Positions 13,601-26,100 of a stretch of DNA of 64,000 nucleotides are shown here, piece by piece. The position numbers and the translations under genes are program-made. Every line of letters begins with the position of its first letter. Position 1 is the first letter of the stretch. The notes below the pieces were generated by a model that searched no databases, was not told the DNA's origin, and saw nothing but the letters and a program-made list of their open reading frames with translations. Location: positions 641,001-705,000 of the forward strand of contig WPIO01000050.1 in NCBI GenBank assembly GCA_009760855.2, in the 5' to 3' direction. The DNA comes from Cristatella mucedo. Lineage: Eukaryota; Bryozoa; Phylactolaemata; Cristatellidae.

Positions 13601-16600
13601 GTAATATGGCCAACTACAACCCGGTGGCCAATCTTATTAGTTTGCCTTGTGAACACTGGGTTCAGCACACGTGCAATGACCCACCCCCAAAACATGAGAA
13701 ATAACTTTTGAAATCGCCCTTGACCTCATTACTTTTACCGAGACCTGGCTGACTCGACTAACTGCCAGACCATAACCAAGCGACACAGTTACGACTGTTC
13801 TTTCTTTCATTCACCAAGATCATTTAAAATGGTACTGGTGTTGCCAATGTTGCACGCTCCTCAATTAATTTCAAACCATTTGCAGTCTCTTCGAAGCAGT
13901 ATTTCAAATATGTTGCTTTGAGTCCCTCATCTAACAGCAAGCTGCTAATGGTGGCAGTTATCTATCACCCCCCCAAGTATTAAGCCCTTCATTTAGGATT
14001 TCCTGACTGCATGTCAATACTGTGTGCAAGAAATCGTCCCTGCCAAATTCTGGGTGACTAGCATGCATTTCGAGGTCTTAACTGATGCCTAAAGTGCCAA
14101 ATTATGTTAACTGAGTCACCTATTTCTCTTGAGGCTCATGTGCATGACCTCACTCACAGCGAAGATCAGACACTCAACTAAATATGCTCCCATATTTCAT
14201 ATTATCGTCTCCTGTTATCACAGGATTCTGCATATCTGACCACCACAAGAGGATCTCATTCAGTCTGCAGTTCGTGCCATCCTTCGCATTCCAAATCACC
14301 CGAGAATCTCATGCCTTAATACCCCTGACATTGATGTGGTTTGAACTAAAATATCTTTCTTGCTGCCTGAAGCTCAATCCTTCTTCCGACTTGTCCTCAT
14401 TAGTAGAATGCTACAAAACGGCACTAGCAGACAATATTGACAAGCATGCACCTGACTAATCACACTGTGCACTCTTGCCCACATGGCCTATGGTTTACCA
14501 GACATAACTAGCTAGGTCTACTATGCCCAGGTTAAAGCTTGCATTCGGCTCTGCTAGCACATTTCCTGAAGAGTCTGCATGTAATCTAGATGCCTCATTC
14601 TAGCACAAGACCTTTCGAGAGACGATCAAATTGGCTCCGCTGTCAAATCAGCCTACTTTCACCTAACTAACATCGCGAAAATTCGGCCACAACTTCTTAG
14701 CACTCTTAGATTATAGGCGCTTCGCAAACCAAAGGCAACGTCAGCTGATCCAGACGTGGATCCAGGGCAAAGCAGGCAGCACTAATGCACATCCCGATAT
14801 GCTCGAGCCTCTCTCCCAGTCCAGGCAGCAGCTGCTGTCACAAGGCGTCCGTCGCTAGGCAGCGCTCTAGCTGGCACCAGTGCCATGGTGTGCGCAGCGC
14901 CATGGCGGCTCACCTGATGCGCTCCCAGCGCTATGCCGACGCCGAGGTCGTGCGAGCCGACGATTTCGACTATGCGAGCGTACTGTGTGTTGCTGAGCCC
15001 CACTCCGCCTGCAAGCACCAGCGGCTGAGCCGATGAGCTGAGCTGTTATTGCTGCCACTGAGGCTCTAGGCTAACTTCCCTCTGCTGCCGGGGGGGGGGG
15101 GGTTGGGGTAAATGGCTTGGCAGCAAACGGTAGAGAGCCTGAGCCTGGCCGAGGCAGCCGGCAAAGATCTGTGCAGCCACTGCCCATTAAATCCAGAGAA
15201 AACCAGTAACAAGACAGAAATCCCAACAGCAAGAGGACAGGAAGTGGGTGCCCAGGTCAGCACAGGAGGCAAGGGGTAGGTCATGGGGGCGTGCAAAGAT
15301 ATTAGTACATGCGTGAATGCATCTGGGCGCCACCTTGGCTGACCCCGAATGATATCGGTTGACAAATTCACAAAATTGCTCATCCCGCCAGTCACCACTT
15401 TTGCTCCCTTAATATATAATATATATAATTCATTTGCATAGGGCCCCAAGAGAACCTAATCTCTAGTCAGGCACTTCACATGTGCCTTGGGACTCGAGCC
15501 CACGACCTCAGCCAGACCTTGGTCGAGCAAGCACCTTAGGCGCCAGGACCGAACCAGCTTGGCACTCTGAGGTGGCGATAACCAACAGCAAGTCTAGCTG
15601 AGAATCACGACAATGTTCGTTTGGCTAAGAGTTCCCTTTCCAAAATAAAATTGCTGCATTTTCTGTGTGAGCTAGGAGTGTGAGTCATACGTGCTATGTC
15701 TGAATTATCAAGCTCGCTATCAATAATAATAATGCACTTGATAAAGCACCCTCAGAAAACTCAATCTCTATCTATCTAGGTGCTTTACATTTGCTGCAGA
15801 GGGAATTACAATTGAATGGTGAGTAATATCATGCTTGATAAACTAACAAAAGAAATAACATGGTTAAGGGTGACATGCACATGGTCACCAAGAAATTGTG
15901 GTTAGTGGCAGCATGCACAGTGTCAGCACGCGCAAGCACATCAAGGACGAATCACAGGGACCCACTAAAGGCTGTCCTAAATAGGTCTGTTTTAAAGTTC
16001 TTTTTAAATGTAGTCAGGTCAGGGGATGCAGGTCGGAAGGGAGTTCCAGGCTTTGGGAGTATACGAACTTTTTGCATGGTCTCCAAAGGATTTGAAGTTT
16101 GTATGAGATATGTGCAGACTGTTGGATTCCGAAAACCAGGTGGTACGATGCTTGGCCTGATGGGGGAGTAGATCTGATGGATAGGCTCGAGCCAAAGAAT
16201 GAAGGGACCTAGAAGTGAGCGACAAAACCCGAAGTCAATCTGTTGCTTGACTGGTAGCCAGTGCAGGTCGGCGAGAAGTAGAGTAATGTGGCAACTGCGA
16301 CGCTCACGACAGACAAGCCTAGCTGCTGAGTTTTGCACCAGCTGCAATCGCCTGATCGCACATGCTGGTAGGCCAGTAAGCAGTAAGTTGCAGAAGTCGA
16401 GACGGGATGTCATGAATGCATGGACCAACTTGGAAGTGGTATCCTTACCTAAACAAGCCCGAATTTTAGCAATGTTATGAAGCTGAAAATAGGCAGATTT
16501 GACTGTGGAGCTGATATGGTCGTCTAATGAGAGGTTGCTTTGGTATATAACACCTAGATTTCGAGCTGATTTAACAGAGATATGCTGGCAAAGCCAATTC

Positions 16601-16795
16601 TGAGCGTTGGCCTTTCCAATTTATCAATTGAGGCCTATTTATCCCCAGTTGAAATGCTGCAGGAGATGGGAGACTCCAAATCTTGAGCTTTTTCACACTG
16701 CCTCGGCAAGCAACTGGTCGCCTGCTTTTTTCGCTAAGACTGCAGCTGATAGATGCTTACTGCTCTGCAGGTACAAGGCTGTCGTGCTCACGTTG

Positions 16796-16843
<48 letters not shown>

Positions 16844-17784
16844 ACACACAATACGATTCAATATTGTCTTGGAGCCAATGGAGGTCTTTCACTGCTGCAC
16901 GGGTCGTTTATCCACAACTGACTTCGCCTGCTCATTATTTCGCGCCGGCTCAACATTATGCCTCCCACTTTTTTATTTGAAGGCTGTTGGCCTGCAATTG
17001 CGATTGCGGACTGAACGTCATTTAAGCCTCGACGGCCCAACAGGAAATCTAGTGGCAGACAACCATGTATCGAGCAAGGCTTTGCCGAACACACGGCTAC
17101 AGATCAATGTTGCATTAAAATCACTCAGTTTCGGCCGCTGCACCACGTGCTCGGTACTTCACCTTGCTCGGGCGAGACTTGGAGCCCGAAGGCGCCCATC
17201 TCTCTGAGACCCTGCAGAGTGTCAGCTTCGATCATCTCCAGCTGATCATTCTTTGCAGGTTGATTAACCTCCTGAAACCACGGTAAGGTTCTTAAAAAAG
17301 GGAACAAGCAACACGCGCTCGGATGGCTAGAAAGATGGCTAGATAGATGGAGCTGGGATTCTAAAAAAGCGCCAAGGAGCCACAGCCGCGGCAGCAGCCG
17401 TTGGCCGAAGCCGAAGCGGTTACGACAACCGTGGCGCAGCTAACCCCCGCCATAGCAGCAGCAAATGGTGGCCATAGGAGTAGTGGCCGGGAGTTGCTCA
17501 CCTGGAAGAACTTCTCCACTGGAGGAAGGAGTATTTCCAGCGTGCTGCGCTGCTCTGGCGTGAGCACTGCAAAGACGACCAGAGGGTGAGAGAGTGGAGA
17601 GTTGGCAAGCTGTGTCCAGTGCATGCAGTACGGCTGCGGCAGGAAGATGCAAGCACGGCGGGAGGCCACCGAGAGGGGCTGCGCGCTGTTGCTGTGATGG
17701 TGGCCTACCGTCGGTGGCAGGATATGGAAGCACCTGCTCCGTCTTGATGATCCCTCGGAACATGTTCATAGCAAACGAGGAAGA
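4647..17784 (-). CDS. ACADVL: Very-long-chain acyl-CoA dehydrogenase, 13 exons
   Basis: FAD enzyme of mitochondrial beta-oxidation that introduces the trans-2 double bond into long-chain acyl-CoA. Exons in transcript order: 17784-17709, 17566-17502, 17271-17163, 15008-14914, 11252-11121, 9475-9362, 9263-9178, 8298-8100, 7761-7570, 6927-6763, 6250-6077, 5821-5749, 4795-4647. All have AG acceptors and GT donors and the phases join without a break, giving about 543 codons. Visible signatures include [12 protein letters not shown] and WISNGG (flavin and substrate region), [11 protein letters not shown], and [11 protein letters not shown] with the catalytic glutamate. The last motif fits VLCAD better than the paralogue ACAD9. 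The exons around 6.2-4.6 kb code for the C-terminal membrane-associating region found only in VLCAD/ACAD9. The family is usually about 650 residues, so the poorly conserved transit-peptide exon(s) upstream of 17.8 kb and roughly the last 50 residues are unplaced; the latter may lie beyond the left edge. Introns host Tc1, LINE and SINE debris. Confidence 0.96.
10495..10990 (-). mobile_element. CR1/L2-like LINE fragment in ACADVL intron
   Basis: Minus-strand 3' end of the main L2-like family: TAA-type tail at 10495, shared 3' UTR, then a decayed C-terminal frame ([16 protein letters not shown]). It sits in an ACADVL intron in the same orientation as the gene. Confidence 0.75.
12195..13180 (+). 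pseudogene. Tc1/mariner transposase pseudogene
   Basis: Remains of a DDE transposase in the intron between ACADVL exons 4 and 5. Recognisable blocks in order: an N-terminal helix-turn-helix-like stretch (12200-12433), [10 protein letters not shown] (first catalytic Asp, about 12580), the [11 protein letters not shown] segment (about 12700), and [12 protein letters not shown] followed by WPSQS and DLNPI with the second Asp and the third acidic region (12763-13179). Several frameshifts and stops separate them. Clear terminal inverted repeats were not seen, so the ends are approximate. Confidence 0.87.
13560..14460 (+). pseudogene. LINE endonuclease-domain fragment (APE type)
   Basis: Broken frames carry signatures of the apurinic-like endonuclease of CR1/L2 LINEs: [13 protein letters not shown] near 13710-13750 (the catalytic-Glu motif ETWL) and a VAVIYHPP-type block near 13950. 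It is shattered by stops. It resembles the better preserved fragment at 61.5-62.0 kb. Confidence 0.65.
15427..15562 (-). repeat. SINE-A, inverted copy
   Basis: Reverse complement of SINE-A: the tail (cctaatctctagtcaggcac on plus) precedes the B-box complement ctcgagcccacgacctcagc. A short TAATATATA tract lies at its 3' end, as in other copies. Confidence 0.8.
15722..16640 (-). mobile_element. CR1/L2-like LINE, 5'-truncated, in ACADVL intron
   Basis: Longest minus-strand copy of the main LINE family in the window. It has a TAA-type tail at 15722, the shared 3' UTR, and a mostly readable C-terminal frame ([20 protein letters not shown], then [12 protein letters not shown]) extending upstream to about 16640. 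It is interrupted by frameshifts near 16190-16230. Confidence 0.85.
16799..16850. repeat. (CA)n microsatellite
   Basis: CA repeat of about 50 bp with one TA interruption, inside an ACADVL intron. Confidence 0.97.
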
Positions 17785-19348
17785 CTAAAATCACAGGGCA
17801 AAGCCAGAGAGATAGGACTCGGCCGACATCGATGCCTAACTTAGGTGACACGTGTCCCAGTGCGTCGCACTTGCAAGGAAGAATACAGCAGAGCGACCGT
17901 GTTACTCAGAAACTGCTGCCGCCTGCCCCCCCACGCTCCGTCTGAAGAAACAGCAGCGCAGCTCGAGAAAAAAAAGAGCTCGCGAGATTGGCATCGCGCC
18001 CGGGCAGGCAGCGTCACTGTTTTGCTACTGCAAAGGTTCACGAGTGCAGCGCGGCTGCTTGGCTTGACATGCAGTGCGCATGCCGACGAATGCTAATAAG
18101 ACGGCACACGGGGGAGAGGGAATGATGCTGGCAATCCCGCTACTAATTCCACAATCCACAGCATGCATGCAGCCATCACTGCCAATGACTGCACGAAGCC
18201 GCGGGGAGTAAGCAGGTGCTATGCTGCCGAGTTTCTCACAGAGCATTTCCTGGGCCGCATTCTAAGCTCAAGCTGTGCTGTCTGCGCACAGTGCCCTCCT
18301 CCGGGAAGGCGTGCCGGTCTCACAGCGTACCTGCACCTGCTCTCGATGCCGCCTGGTCTCGCGCACAGCAGGACGCTCCGAGCTGGAGCGAGGTGCCAGC
18401 TCTGTGCGGCGGCTTGCCCCTCGCGCCGCCCCCCCCCCGACGAAAGGATAGAAGCTTGGGATCCACACAGTCGTGATGCACATCCGGTCCACATCCAGCC
18501 GGAGCCTCTTTGGCACGGCCCACAGGCAGCCAACCAGATCGTTCCTTGGCTCAAAGGTAACCAATGCCAACGAATGCCTCTCTCTCTTTCTCCCCTCTCC
18601 CTCTTTCTGGACTGCGCACAACACACAGTGCATCAACTTTTAAGGTCTTACCCACTAAGTTTTAGGTTTCTTTGTTACTTTTGTTAAGTTTACTTACATG
18701 CAATCTCCCTTTCTCGAGCTCCATGCACCTTTCCTGTATGAACCATATGCTTTACTTACTTCTGTGGTTTAGTAGTAACTCTGAACAAACTCATAATCAT
18801 CTGAGATGGGAGCTCTAGGTCTCTCCAGTCCGAAGCACCTGATGCTTGGAGCTTGCACCAAACTGGTATCAAGTTCCTTTGGCTAGATGGGATTTGAAAA
18901 TAAAAGTAGCATCCCACATCTCCCTAGTTTCACATAGTTATGAACATGGTTCACGTGGTTTAGGCTACAGGTGCCATGAACGATGAAATCTTCCATGATA
19001 TTATCCATAAGTTGACAGATATACATATTCCACTGCAAGCCTATGTGAAGCATGAGAAGTGTCATCTTTATACTGGTGTAATTATCACAGCTAGAAAGAG
19101 GTTTAGTTTCCCTGGGGAGCTACATAAATGCATTGCTATCATTATTGTGGCCGAAAGTCAACAGGGCAAAATAAGATGAATATAATTCATTTCATTTGTC
19201 ACACACATATTTCAAACCTGGAAGGCAGCCAATACGACTCAGCTAAGGTTCAAGTAGCATCAACACACAACAACCGTGTGCAAATAAATGCACGAATAAT
19301 CTGCTTAAGATGTGATTGTGCTTGCAGCCAAAATACGACTGATCGAGT

Positions 19349-19350
19349 GC

Positions 19351-19437
<87 letters not shown>
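19349..19437. repeat. (AG)n microsatellite
   Basis: Uninterrupted AG repeat of about 88 bp. Confidence 0.97.
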
Positions 19438-19440
<3 letters not shown>

Positions 19441-20369
19441 CTGCTGCCTGAATTGTTCTGTTCTGCATACGCATGCCAGCACAAAGCACAAAGCAGCTGA
19501 CTGCCACTGGTGAGTCATGCTTGCTGGCTAGGCAAGCTGGGGGACCTTCGGTGGGTCCGAAGTCCATGCATTATCGGTCGGTTTCTTGACATGGACCAAG
19601 TGTGTCTAGGGGGGCAGAGAGACGCGCTACCAATAAGACCCGCAAGCCAGCGAATCGAACCGAGCCAAACTCGAGCTAGAACGGCAGCAGCTTTCCAGTG
19701 AGAGTCGAGTAGGAGACAATGTCAAGACCCGGAAGGCCGTCCCCTTGCCATTCCGGTATGCAGAGCGAAAAGCTCAAACTGGCACGCGACGCCAACGAAC
19801 CGGTTCGCATACAGCAGCAGCTCGAAGCAGCATCTCTCACCTCTCCTCCTCCTCCTCCTCCACTGCCACTGCTGCCTCCACTGCTTTGCCTTGCCTGGTC
19901 GACAAGTGGCAGGCATTTGGCCGGCCCACTGAAAGTCTTCGGGCCGCTACAACCGGAGACAGGACGGCGCCTGGACCTTGACTGTGCGACCGGTCAGCCT
20001 CGCTGGCGAAGCTGCGTTCGAGGACCGGGTGACATTTACAAGCTTCGGGAAGGAAGCCGGCGCCGGCTTCCTTCCCGGCGGCCTCATGCCGACAGGACCG
20101 ATCCAGCGGCGAGGATGCGTCTCACAGCGTTCAATCGCCAAAAGGATCCGCCCACGAGTCGACAGCCCACAGCGGCGGGGCCCCGCGCGGCGGCGGCGGC
20201 CAGGCGCATACGAAATGCTCCTTCGGCAGCTGCTGCTTTAGCACGGACAGCAGCAGCAGCAGCGTTCTTAGCTCGGTCAGCTCCCAGCCATTGTCGGTTG
20301 TCAAGTGGTGCCGCTTCCGCGGCCGCAGCGTCAAAATTGAAAGCGAAACCGCGAAATCTTGCGCACAAC

Positions 20370-20689
20370 CAGCCAGTTACTCAGCAAACGAGCAAGCTCT
20401 CGACGCTAAACGGCCGCAGAGCTACGTTACCGTCGAACATCTAGGTTACGCAAGAGACAGCGACCGATCCCCCCCGAGCGGCGAACGTACCTGGTTCTTC
20501 CCAGTTCGCATAGCAGTCTCGGCGTTCGCAGAGCGACGGCAAGGCGACTCATTCTGGTAGCGGTTAGGTCTAGCTAGGACCGCAGGACGACGATGGCTGC
20601 TGGCAGGCGCTGAACCCGGAGCGGTCACGGTGAAGGCTCCAAAGTCCAATTCCGGTCTGGGCGTGACCGCGGCTGCGAACCGTTTCAAC
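20370..20689. promoter_or_regulatory. Putative divergent ACADVL/MED11 promoter region
   Basis: GC- and CpG-rich sequence lies just upstream of the MED11 start, while ACADVL is transcribed the other way from somewhere to its left. No TATA box is evident. A six-codon upstream open frame (ATG at 20593, stop at 20611-20613) precedes the MED11 start. The ACADVL first exon was not located, so a shared promoter is an inference from gene order. Confidence 0.35.
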
Positions 20690-23600
20690 ATGGCTGCGCC
20701 CGTGGAGAAGTTGCGTATGCTGGAGCAAATCGAACGTGACATCGGGTCGGCAATCGAAAATGCCGGTAAGCGAGAGCTCTCGTTGCGCCACTTTGTTATC
20801 GAAAGCGCTTCGGTATTCGACCGAGTCACGGTTGTTGTGCTGCTGGCAGCCCCGAACCGAGCTCAGCGCGCATACTTTATTTGCACTGAGCCTTGCAAGT
20901 TTTGCCCTGTCCCCAGGACCGCCGCGCCTGCAAAACGCTTCTGCGTACCTTGGTAGAGTAGCTTGCAAACGTCGATTGTACTGCTTAGCGCATGGGCGAT
21001 GGCGAGACGAGACGTGAGCCGTTTTGTGCCGGTTGTGGGCCGGCTGTGTTGACGCACACTGGCCTGCAGAATCTTGATGTGAAACAATGCAACGGCTTGG
21101 AACTCTGACGGCCACGGGCCACTAAACGTGCAGAGTGCTGCAATTGCATTGTATACCTTGCGCTAACAATGGCCGCACGAATTAAGACAGCCTGAAGCTC
21201 GGAGGCCACTAGCGATGTATCAATAGTTATGAATGGGCTTGCATCACCGGTTGGACACAGCCTGCAGCCTGCGATTTCTTCTAAAAATACTGGTGGACAC
21301 CATCCGTTAGTAACTAAAGATTAGCTATCGCTGTAAATGCACTTACCACAGCTGCATGCGGTTACTGTGGTGATTGATATGATCAGCTGTACGGCTTGTG
21401 TTCTGTCCTAGCTGTCGCTAAAAGTGCTCCATTGATCCCACGCGATTCGAATATTGCACTCGCTTGCCTATAGGCTCACAGCCGATGGCGAATCATGGTA
21501 TGTGTTGAGCCTGCTGTCGCTACTGAGTAATCTGATCTGATATGGCTTACCTCGAGGTAGACCGTGAGAAGCATGGCAAACAACAGGGCCCAGGCAAGCT
21601 CCTATATGGTGCAGCAGCTTACCTGTTACCTAGACTGACTAACCGCCCACCCAGGCTGACATCGCTTGCAGGCCAAGTTGCTGCTTGGATCTTTCATTTA
21701 AAGGTATATGTTGAGAAAATACCGAGGAGATTGGTTCAGCAATCAAATGTTCGTTCATGGTACCTTGAGAAAGACAAATGTGCCAGAAATGGAATCTGAA
21801 CTTTGACGACTTCGACTTAAAAAAAAGCATTAGCATTAGCTAGTCAAAAACTGGTTGCCCGAAGTAAACCAGTAGCAGCATAACCAAAGAAGATATGCTG
21901 CTACTGGTGTCCCAACTTTCTGAACCTTGTCGCACCGAGGTACATGTCAGCAGTTTGTTGAGGTACGTGCTTGTTACTTTGTCACAGCTTCATTTACAGT
22001 TTAGTTTGTGCCTCGTAAATTCCATATCCAACTGGGCCAATACTGCATGGATCAAGGTGATATTTCATATATGAACTCAGTTCTGCTTGTACATCACTGC
22101 AATAGTTCATTTAGGATTTTGTTGGATAGGTTTTGCTGCATGCATCATCAAATATACTTGAGCTATAGATTCTGCAATCATATGCATGTAAAGCAAAACT
22201 TATCCTACCTAAATCAGAAACAAAATGCTGCCATAATGTACAAGCAGAGTTTAGTGAATATTAAAAATTCTGCGTTAATCCGTGTAATATTTGCTGAGTT
22301 ATGAAATTTGTAAGGCACAAATCTACACTGTAAATGAATCTCGAGTAAGTCACGGGCATCTGCCTCAACAAACTGCGAATATATACCACAATGTTCCATG
22401 GTTCTATAAGATGCTGGTCTTTTGAAAGGTATACCATAAACATATTATAATTGTTTGACAAATGTACTTAGTATTTTGTCAACATTTCACCTTTACATGT
22501 ACTTGTGGGCAAACTTTATGCTTGGAAAGCAGGATCTCATCACAGGCAATGCTGATACGATTAAGGAATTTCACATTAAGCCTATTTCTCACGAGCATCT
22601 TTTCGTCCAGCTTCGCCCAGAGTTGTCTGTCAGCAGCATCAGCTTGAAGAGCGTTTGTGTGTGTGCCAGAAGCCGGAAAAGTAACCAACTAGCCAGCTGC
22701 TTGCTAACTCTAGCCGAACTAACTGTGCGTGTGCTTAAAGGGCTTTGGACGACCTGAGAAAATCTGAATCAGCGCTAGTCAGCGTGGTGAGCCAGCGCAA
22801 TCAGCATGAATCCCATGTGTGTGCTGCTGCCACTTCCCTCTCGGGCAGCAGCTCTTCTGTTTTATGAGACCACCCGAAACGTAGGTGTGTCTCTGTCCAC
22901 TCGCCTATGATCGGTTTTCCTTCTTGCTTCTGCTAGACAAGCTGAAGAATTTGCAACTAGCTCTACTTCTGTCGTCCGTTTCCTGTAGTAGTCTTAGCTC
23001 AGAAGACCCACAGGTCGTGGTAACCTAGTTCTTAAAATCAGACGTGGGGTACAGAGTATTGCAGGATGTGTTGATATGTCTGTATAAACTTGTTTTGAAT
23101 TAACCGGTTCAAATTCTGTGTAAAGGCATGAGCACTCTATTCATATGTATGCTGTGTTGTGTTGAGTTTTTCATCTGCCGATCGGATTGGTGAGCCGTGG
23201 TGGCACACTAGGTCAGGCAGTTGCTTTTCATGGCCTCGGTTTTGAGGTCGTGGGTTCGAATCCTGCAGTGGGCGATCCTTTTTTGCCACTGCAAGCAGTG
23301 GTGATAGCCGTAAAGGCTCTTCTGCCGCTATGCAAAAGAGGCTGTTAATCAGTTAATATTTTTTTATTATCGTGGAACGCCTGTTTTGTACCAGGATGTT
23401 CTGCTGTTTTCATTGCTCGCTTACAGACTGTTGGCGACAGAAGCTTTACCTCTGCATGTCCTAGACTGTGGAACTTGCTTCCACAATTCTTACGCAACGA
23501 CAACTACTCTCCTGCTGCCGACTATGGCTCATTTTTTTCAGTGGTCCTGAGCTGCTACTTCCATGCTACTCACTACCTCAACTGCTCTCCTGACTCTGCC

Positions 23601-24384
23601 ATGTATCCCACATTGTCTTTGTTGCGTGAGACGAAGTCTGTTGGCTACCGAATGCGTACCGAAAGCCGGTTAGGCTGTGAGTGCGCTATAAAAAAACTCT
23701 CCTGCGTAACACCCACATAGTCTCAATGGCTTCGTGGAGTTACAGATTGAGATACCTTACATTGGCTACATCTTTATCCCACTGCATCGTTGCTCACGCC
23801 GAGAGAAGCTTCCTTGGTCCCAGTAGGCAGCGTGCAAGGCTCTGATGGATGTGCATTCACCTGTTTCTAGTGTAGTCGGTCGTGTTTGTTGCTAGTCAGT
23901 AACCTGGTCTGCTTCAGTGATCGTCGATGATCCATCGATATCCATTGTTCAGTTCTGCTGAGGGCTACCGTTCGGCTTCGCCTGGCTTGCATGTCGGTGT
24001 ATTATAATTGTTTTGCCTGTAGGCTGGACCCTGCAGGAGCTGTCAAAAGACAAGTGCAACACAAAGGTGGTCGAGTCGTACTCGAATGCTTTCCTAAAGA
24101 CGGTGAATAGTATTGAGGCTAATCTGTCGAAGAAGATCAACTATCTCGCACAGGCATCCACGGGGCAACCGCATTCGGGCTCTAGCTATGGCGCACACAA
24201 GGACTGGCAGATCGCTGTCAACAGATTCGAGCACGTGAAGGCACGGCTCGACGAAATGGAGCAGATGCGCTACGACCCGGCCCTATCGGCTATCATGTCT
24301 GTGAACCAACCACCTCCGGACGCTGGTTCTGTCTCGGCTGCAACGAGGGTGCAGCAGCAACAGTTGGCCCGGTTTACGCAGTGA
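20690..24384 (+). CDS. MED11: Mediator subunit 11, two exons
   Basis: Subunit of the Mediator head module, which bridges activators and RNA polymerase II; in other eukaryotes it pairs with MED22 through a helical bundle. Exon 1 is 20690-20765 (MAAPVEKLRMLEQIERDIGS at the start), donor GTAAGC; exon 2 is 24023-24384, acceptor TTTTGCCTGTAG. The split glycine codon restores frame. The product is 145 residues. LEQIERDIG, ELSKDK and the stretch NYLAQASTGQPHSGSSY are hallmark MED11 segments. The start is the first in-frame ATG. The C-terminus extends beyond the ~117 residues of the human protein with a Pro/Gln-rich tail (PPPDAG, then QQQQ). The intron contains a SINE-B and an L2-B LINE fragment. Confidence 0.95.
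23190..23368 (+). repeat. SINE-B, best copy (tRNA-derived)
   Basis: tRNA-like head with an A-box-like tggtggcacactagg and a perfect B box (GGTTCGAATCC), then the SINE-B body (gggcgatccttttttgcc, gcaagcagtggtgatagccg) and an AT-rich tail. It lies in the MED11 intron on the sense strand. It is not a tRNA gene: no cloverleaf can be completed downstream. Confidence 0.85.
23395..23750 (+). mobile_element. L2-B LINE fragment in MED11 intron
   Basis: Sense-strand copy of the second LINE family, with the C-terminal LPQFLRNDNYSPAADYGS block and the shared 3' UTR ending near the cgtggagttacagattgaga segment. Confidence 0.7.
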
Positions 24385-25800
24385 TGGCCGTCCTTTTTTG
24401 GCTGGCGATGTAGTTGCAATGGACCCTAAAAAGATGCTTAGCCATAGCCATGGTTGACGAAGGAAGCTCGCGATGAGCCACAAATACTGTGGCCACTGCC
24501 CAGCACTTGTCACAGTCACTGGAGAGGGTTCGTGACACGGCCGTGTGACATTGTGACGCTCAGGCCGTTACCATGTGAGCAGCTCTGTGCCGAGGCACGA
24601 ACAGAGGCATTAAATGAAAGGCGACATGGTGACATGTGAGTAATGAAGCCTCGGCTGATTATGGCTCACCGACCGGAATTCTCTCCAGCCCCAACAAAAA
24701 CATAGTTGGCTAGCAAACCATCCTCTAGTTAATGGGCCTGTCATCAACTGAAACTCGTGTCAGACTTGATAAACCTTTAGATTGTGCCTGTAGCCTGTGC
24801 TGCTTACCCTAGCGCTGTGCTCTGTTAGTGTAAAGCAGTCTGCTGCTTTCTTTTGGGTAGCTTTGTTTGCATGGTGTCAATTGTGGTTCTTACTCTTCTC
24901 TACACCATTCGGAAAACGAGTATGCTAGACTGTGACCTGACTTGGCGGCCGACTCGAGCTACCGAGTGATGTTCTCAGATTCGGTGGGAACTCGAGCTCG
25001 GCTCAGCAGCCGCCGTTGTGACGCTGGAGTGACGATCCTGGCAATTATGATTGACCCTGGCAATGATTTATGACTGAGGAATAAAGGAATGAATTAGAGG
25101 CCTGGCCGTTCCTGTCGAATCTGGCCCAAGAAAGTTAGTTATACAAGTTTTTGGCTTTATCAATTACAGATTCTGCCAATAAGCCTGGCTGCTGCATTTA
25201 TCTTGTGGCTTATTTTCTTTTACTGTGAGGCAGTACGTAGAGCCATACATTAATTAGGTAAAAAAAATGTCGAAGGTTGAATAAAGAGAGGAGTTACACG
25301 AGGATCGTTCAAGTCGGCCTCTTTCAGTCTGAGCTAGTTTTAAAAGACATCAAATGTTAGCAACGCGTCTTAAAATGCCAAGTGGCTTCATTGATCATGG
25401 CCTCGGTTGCTTTTAATTAGAGGCCATTATTTGATAAGTAAATTGAATAAGTGAAACTGTGTTGAAGCTGGATTGATCAATTCTGATTTCAGTTGGTTGC
25501 ATTTTGCTGAACATGTCCATGATGAATAAAGCTCAAGGACGTATGATGATGTATACAGAAAAATGCATTCAATCGAAATCAGAATTTTATCTTGCATCAG
25601 TCAAAACAAGCCTAACTGAAATCACAACTCACGTTTCATTCGGGTACTTGAAATATTAGCTTAGTTATGAATTTTACAAGGCAAAAACCTAAACTGGAAG
25701 TGAAGCTGCATACTTAAGAATGCCCCTCAACAAGCTTCAGGCCTATATCTCGATCTACCAAGGTTCAATGTGTTGGAATACCAGTTGTATATGATAGAGC

Positions 25801-26100
25801 GATAATAATACATTTGTATGGTGCCCTCAGAGAACTGACTCACCCTGGGCACTTTACAAATGCTGCATGTAAAGCATTACCAAATATTTTGTGGTAATAT
25901 CCTCAACCAGTACATGCACACGAAGTACAAATCACCGACCCACCAGATGCTGAAATAAAGAGGTGAGTTTTAAGCTTGTTTTTAAACGTCAGGGGACGTG
26001 ATGTGCGTCGGTAGTGAGTTCCAGACTTGGGGATCATGTGAACTAAAAGCACAGTCTATAACGGTTTTGAGGTTAATGCGAGATCGGTCAATTTGTCATT
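25801..26100 (-). mobile_element. L2-like LINE 3' end
   Basis: Minus-strand 3' terminus of the main LINE family: TAA-type tail at 25801, shared ctcagagaactgactcaccc segment, and a diverged C-terminal coding remnant. Only the last ~300 bp are recognisable. Confidence 0.65.

Noticed and set aside
15722-16480. A host gene with a KAWNSLP-type domain
   Set aside because: The frame is the C-terminus of a LINE reverse transcriptase repeated at least six times in the window with a common 3' tail.
19719-20444. 241-codon Pro/Ala-rich open frame on the plus strand
   Set aside because: Low-complexity GC-rich DNA lacks stops in several frames at once; no domain or family pattern was seen and it lies beside the MED11 promoter region.
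23190-23300. tRNA gene from the A and B boxes
   Set aside because: The same boxes recur with a common non-tRNA body at 4.2 and 59.8 kb and no acceptor stem closes, so it is a SINE.
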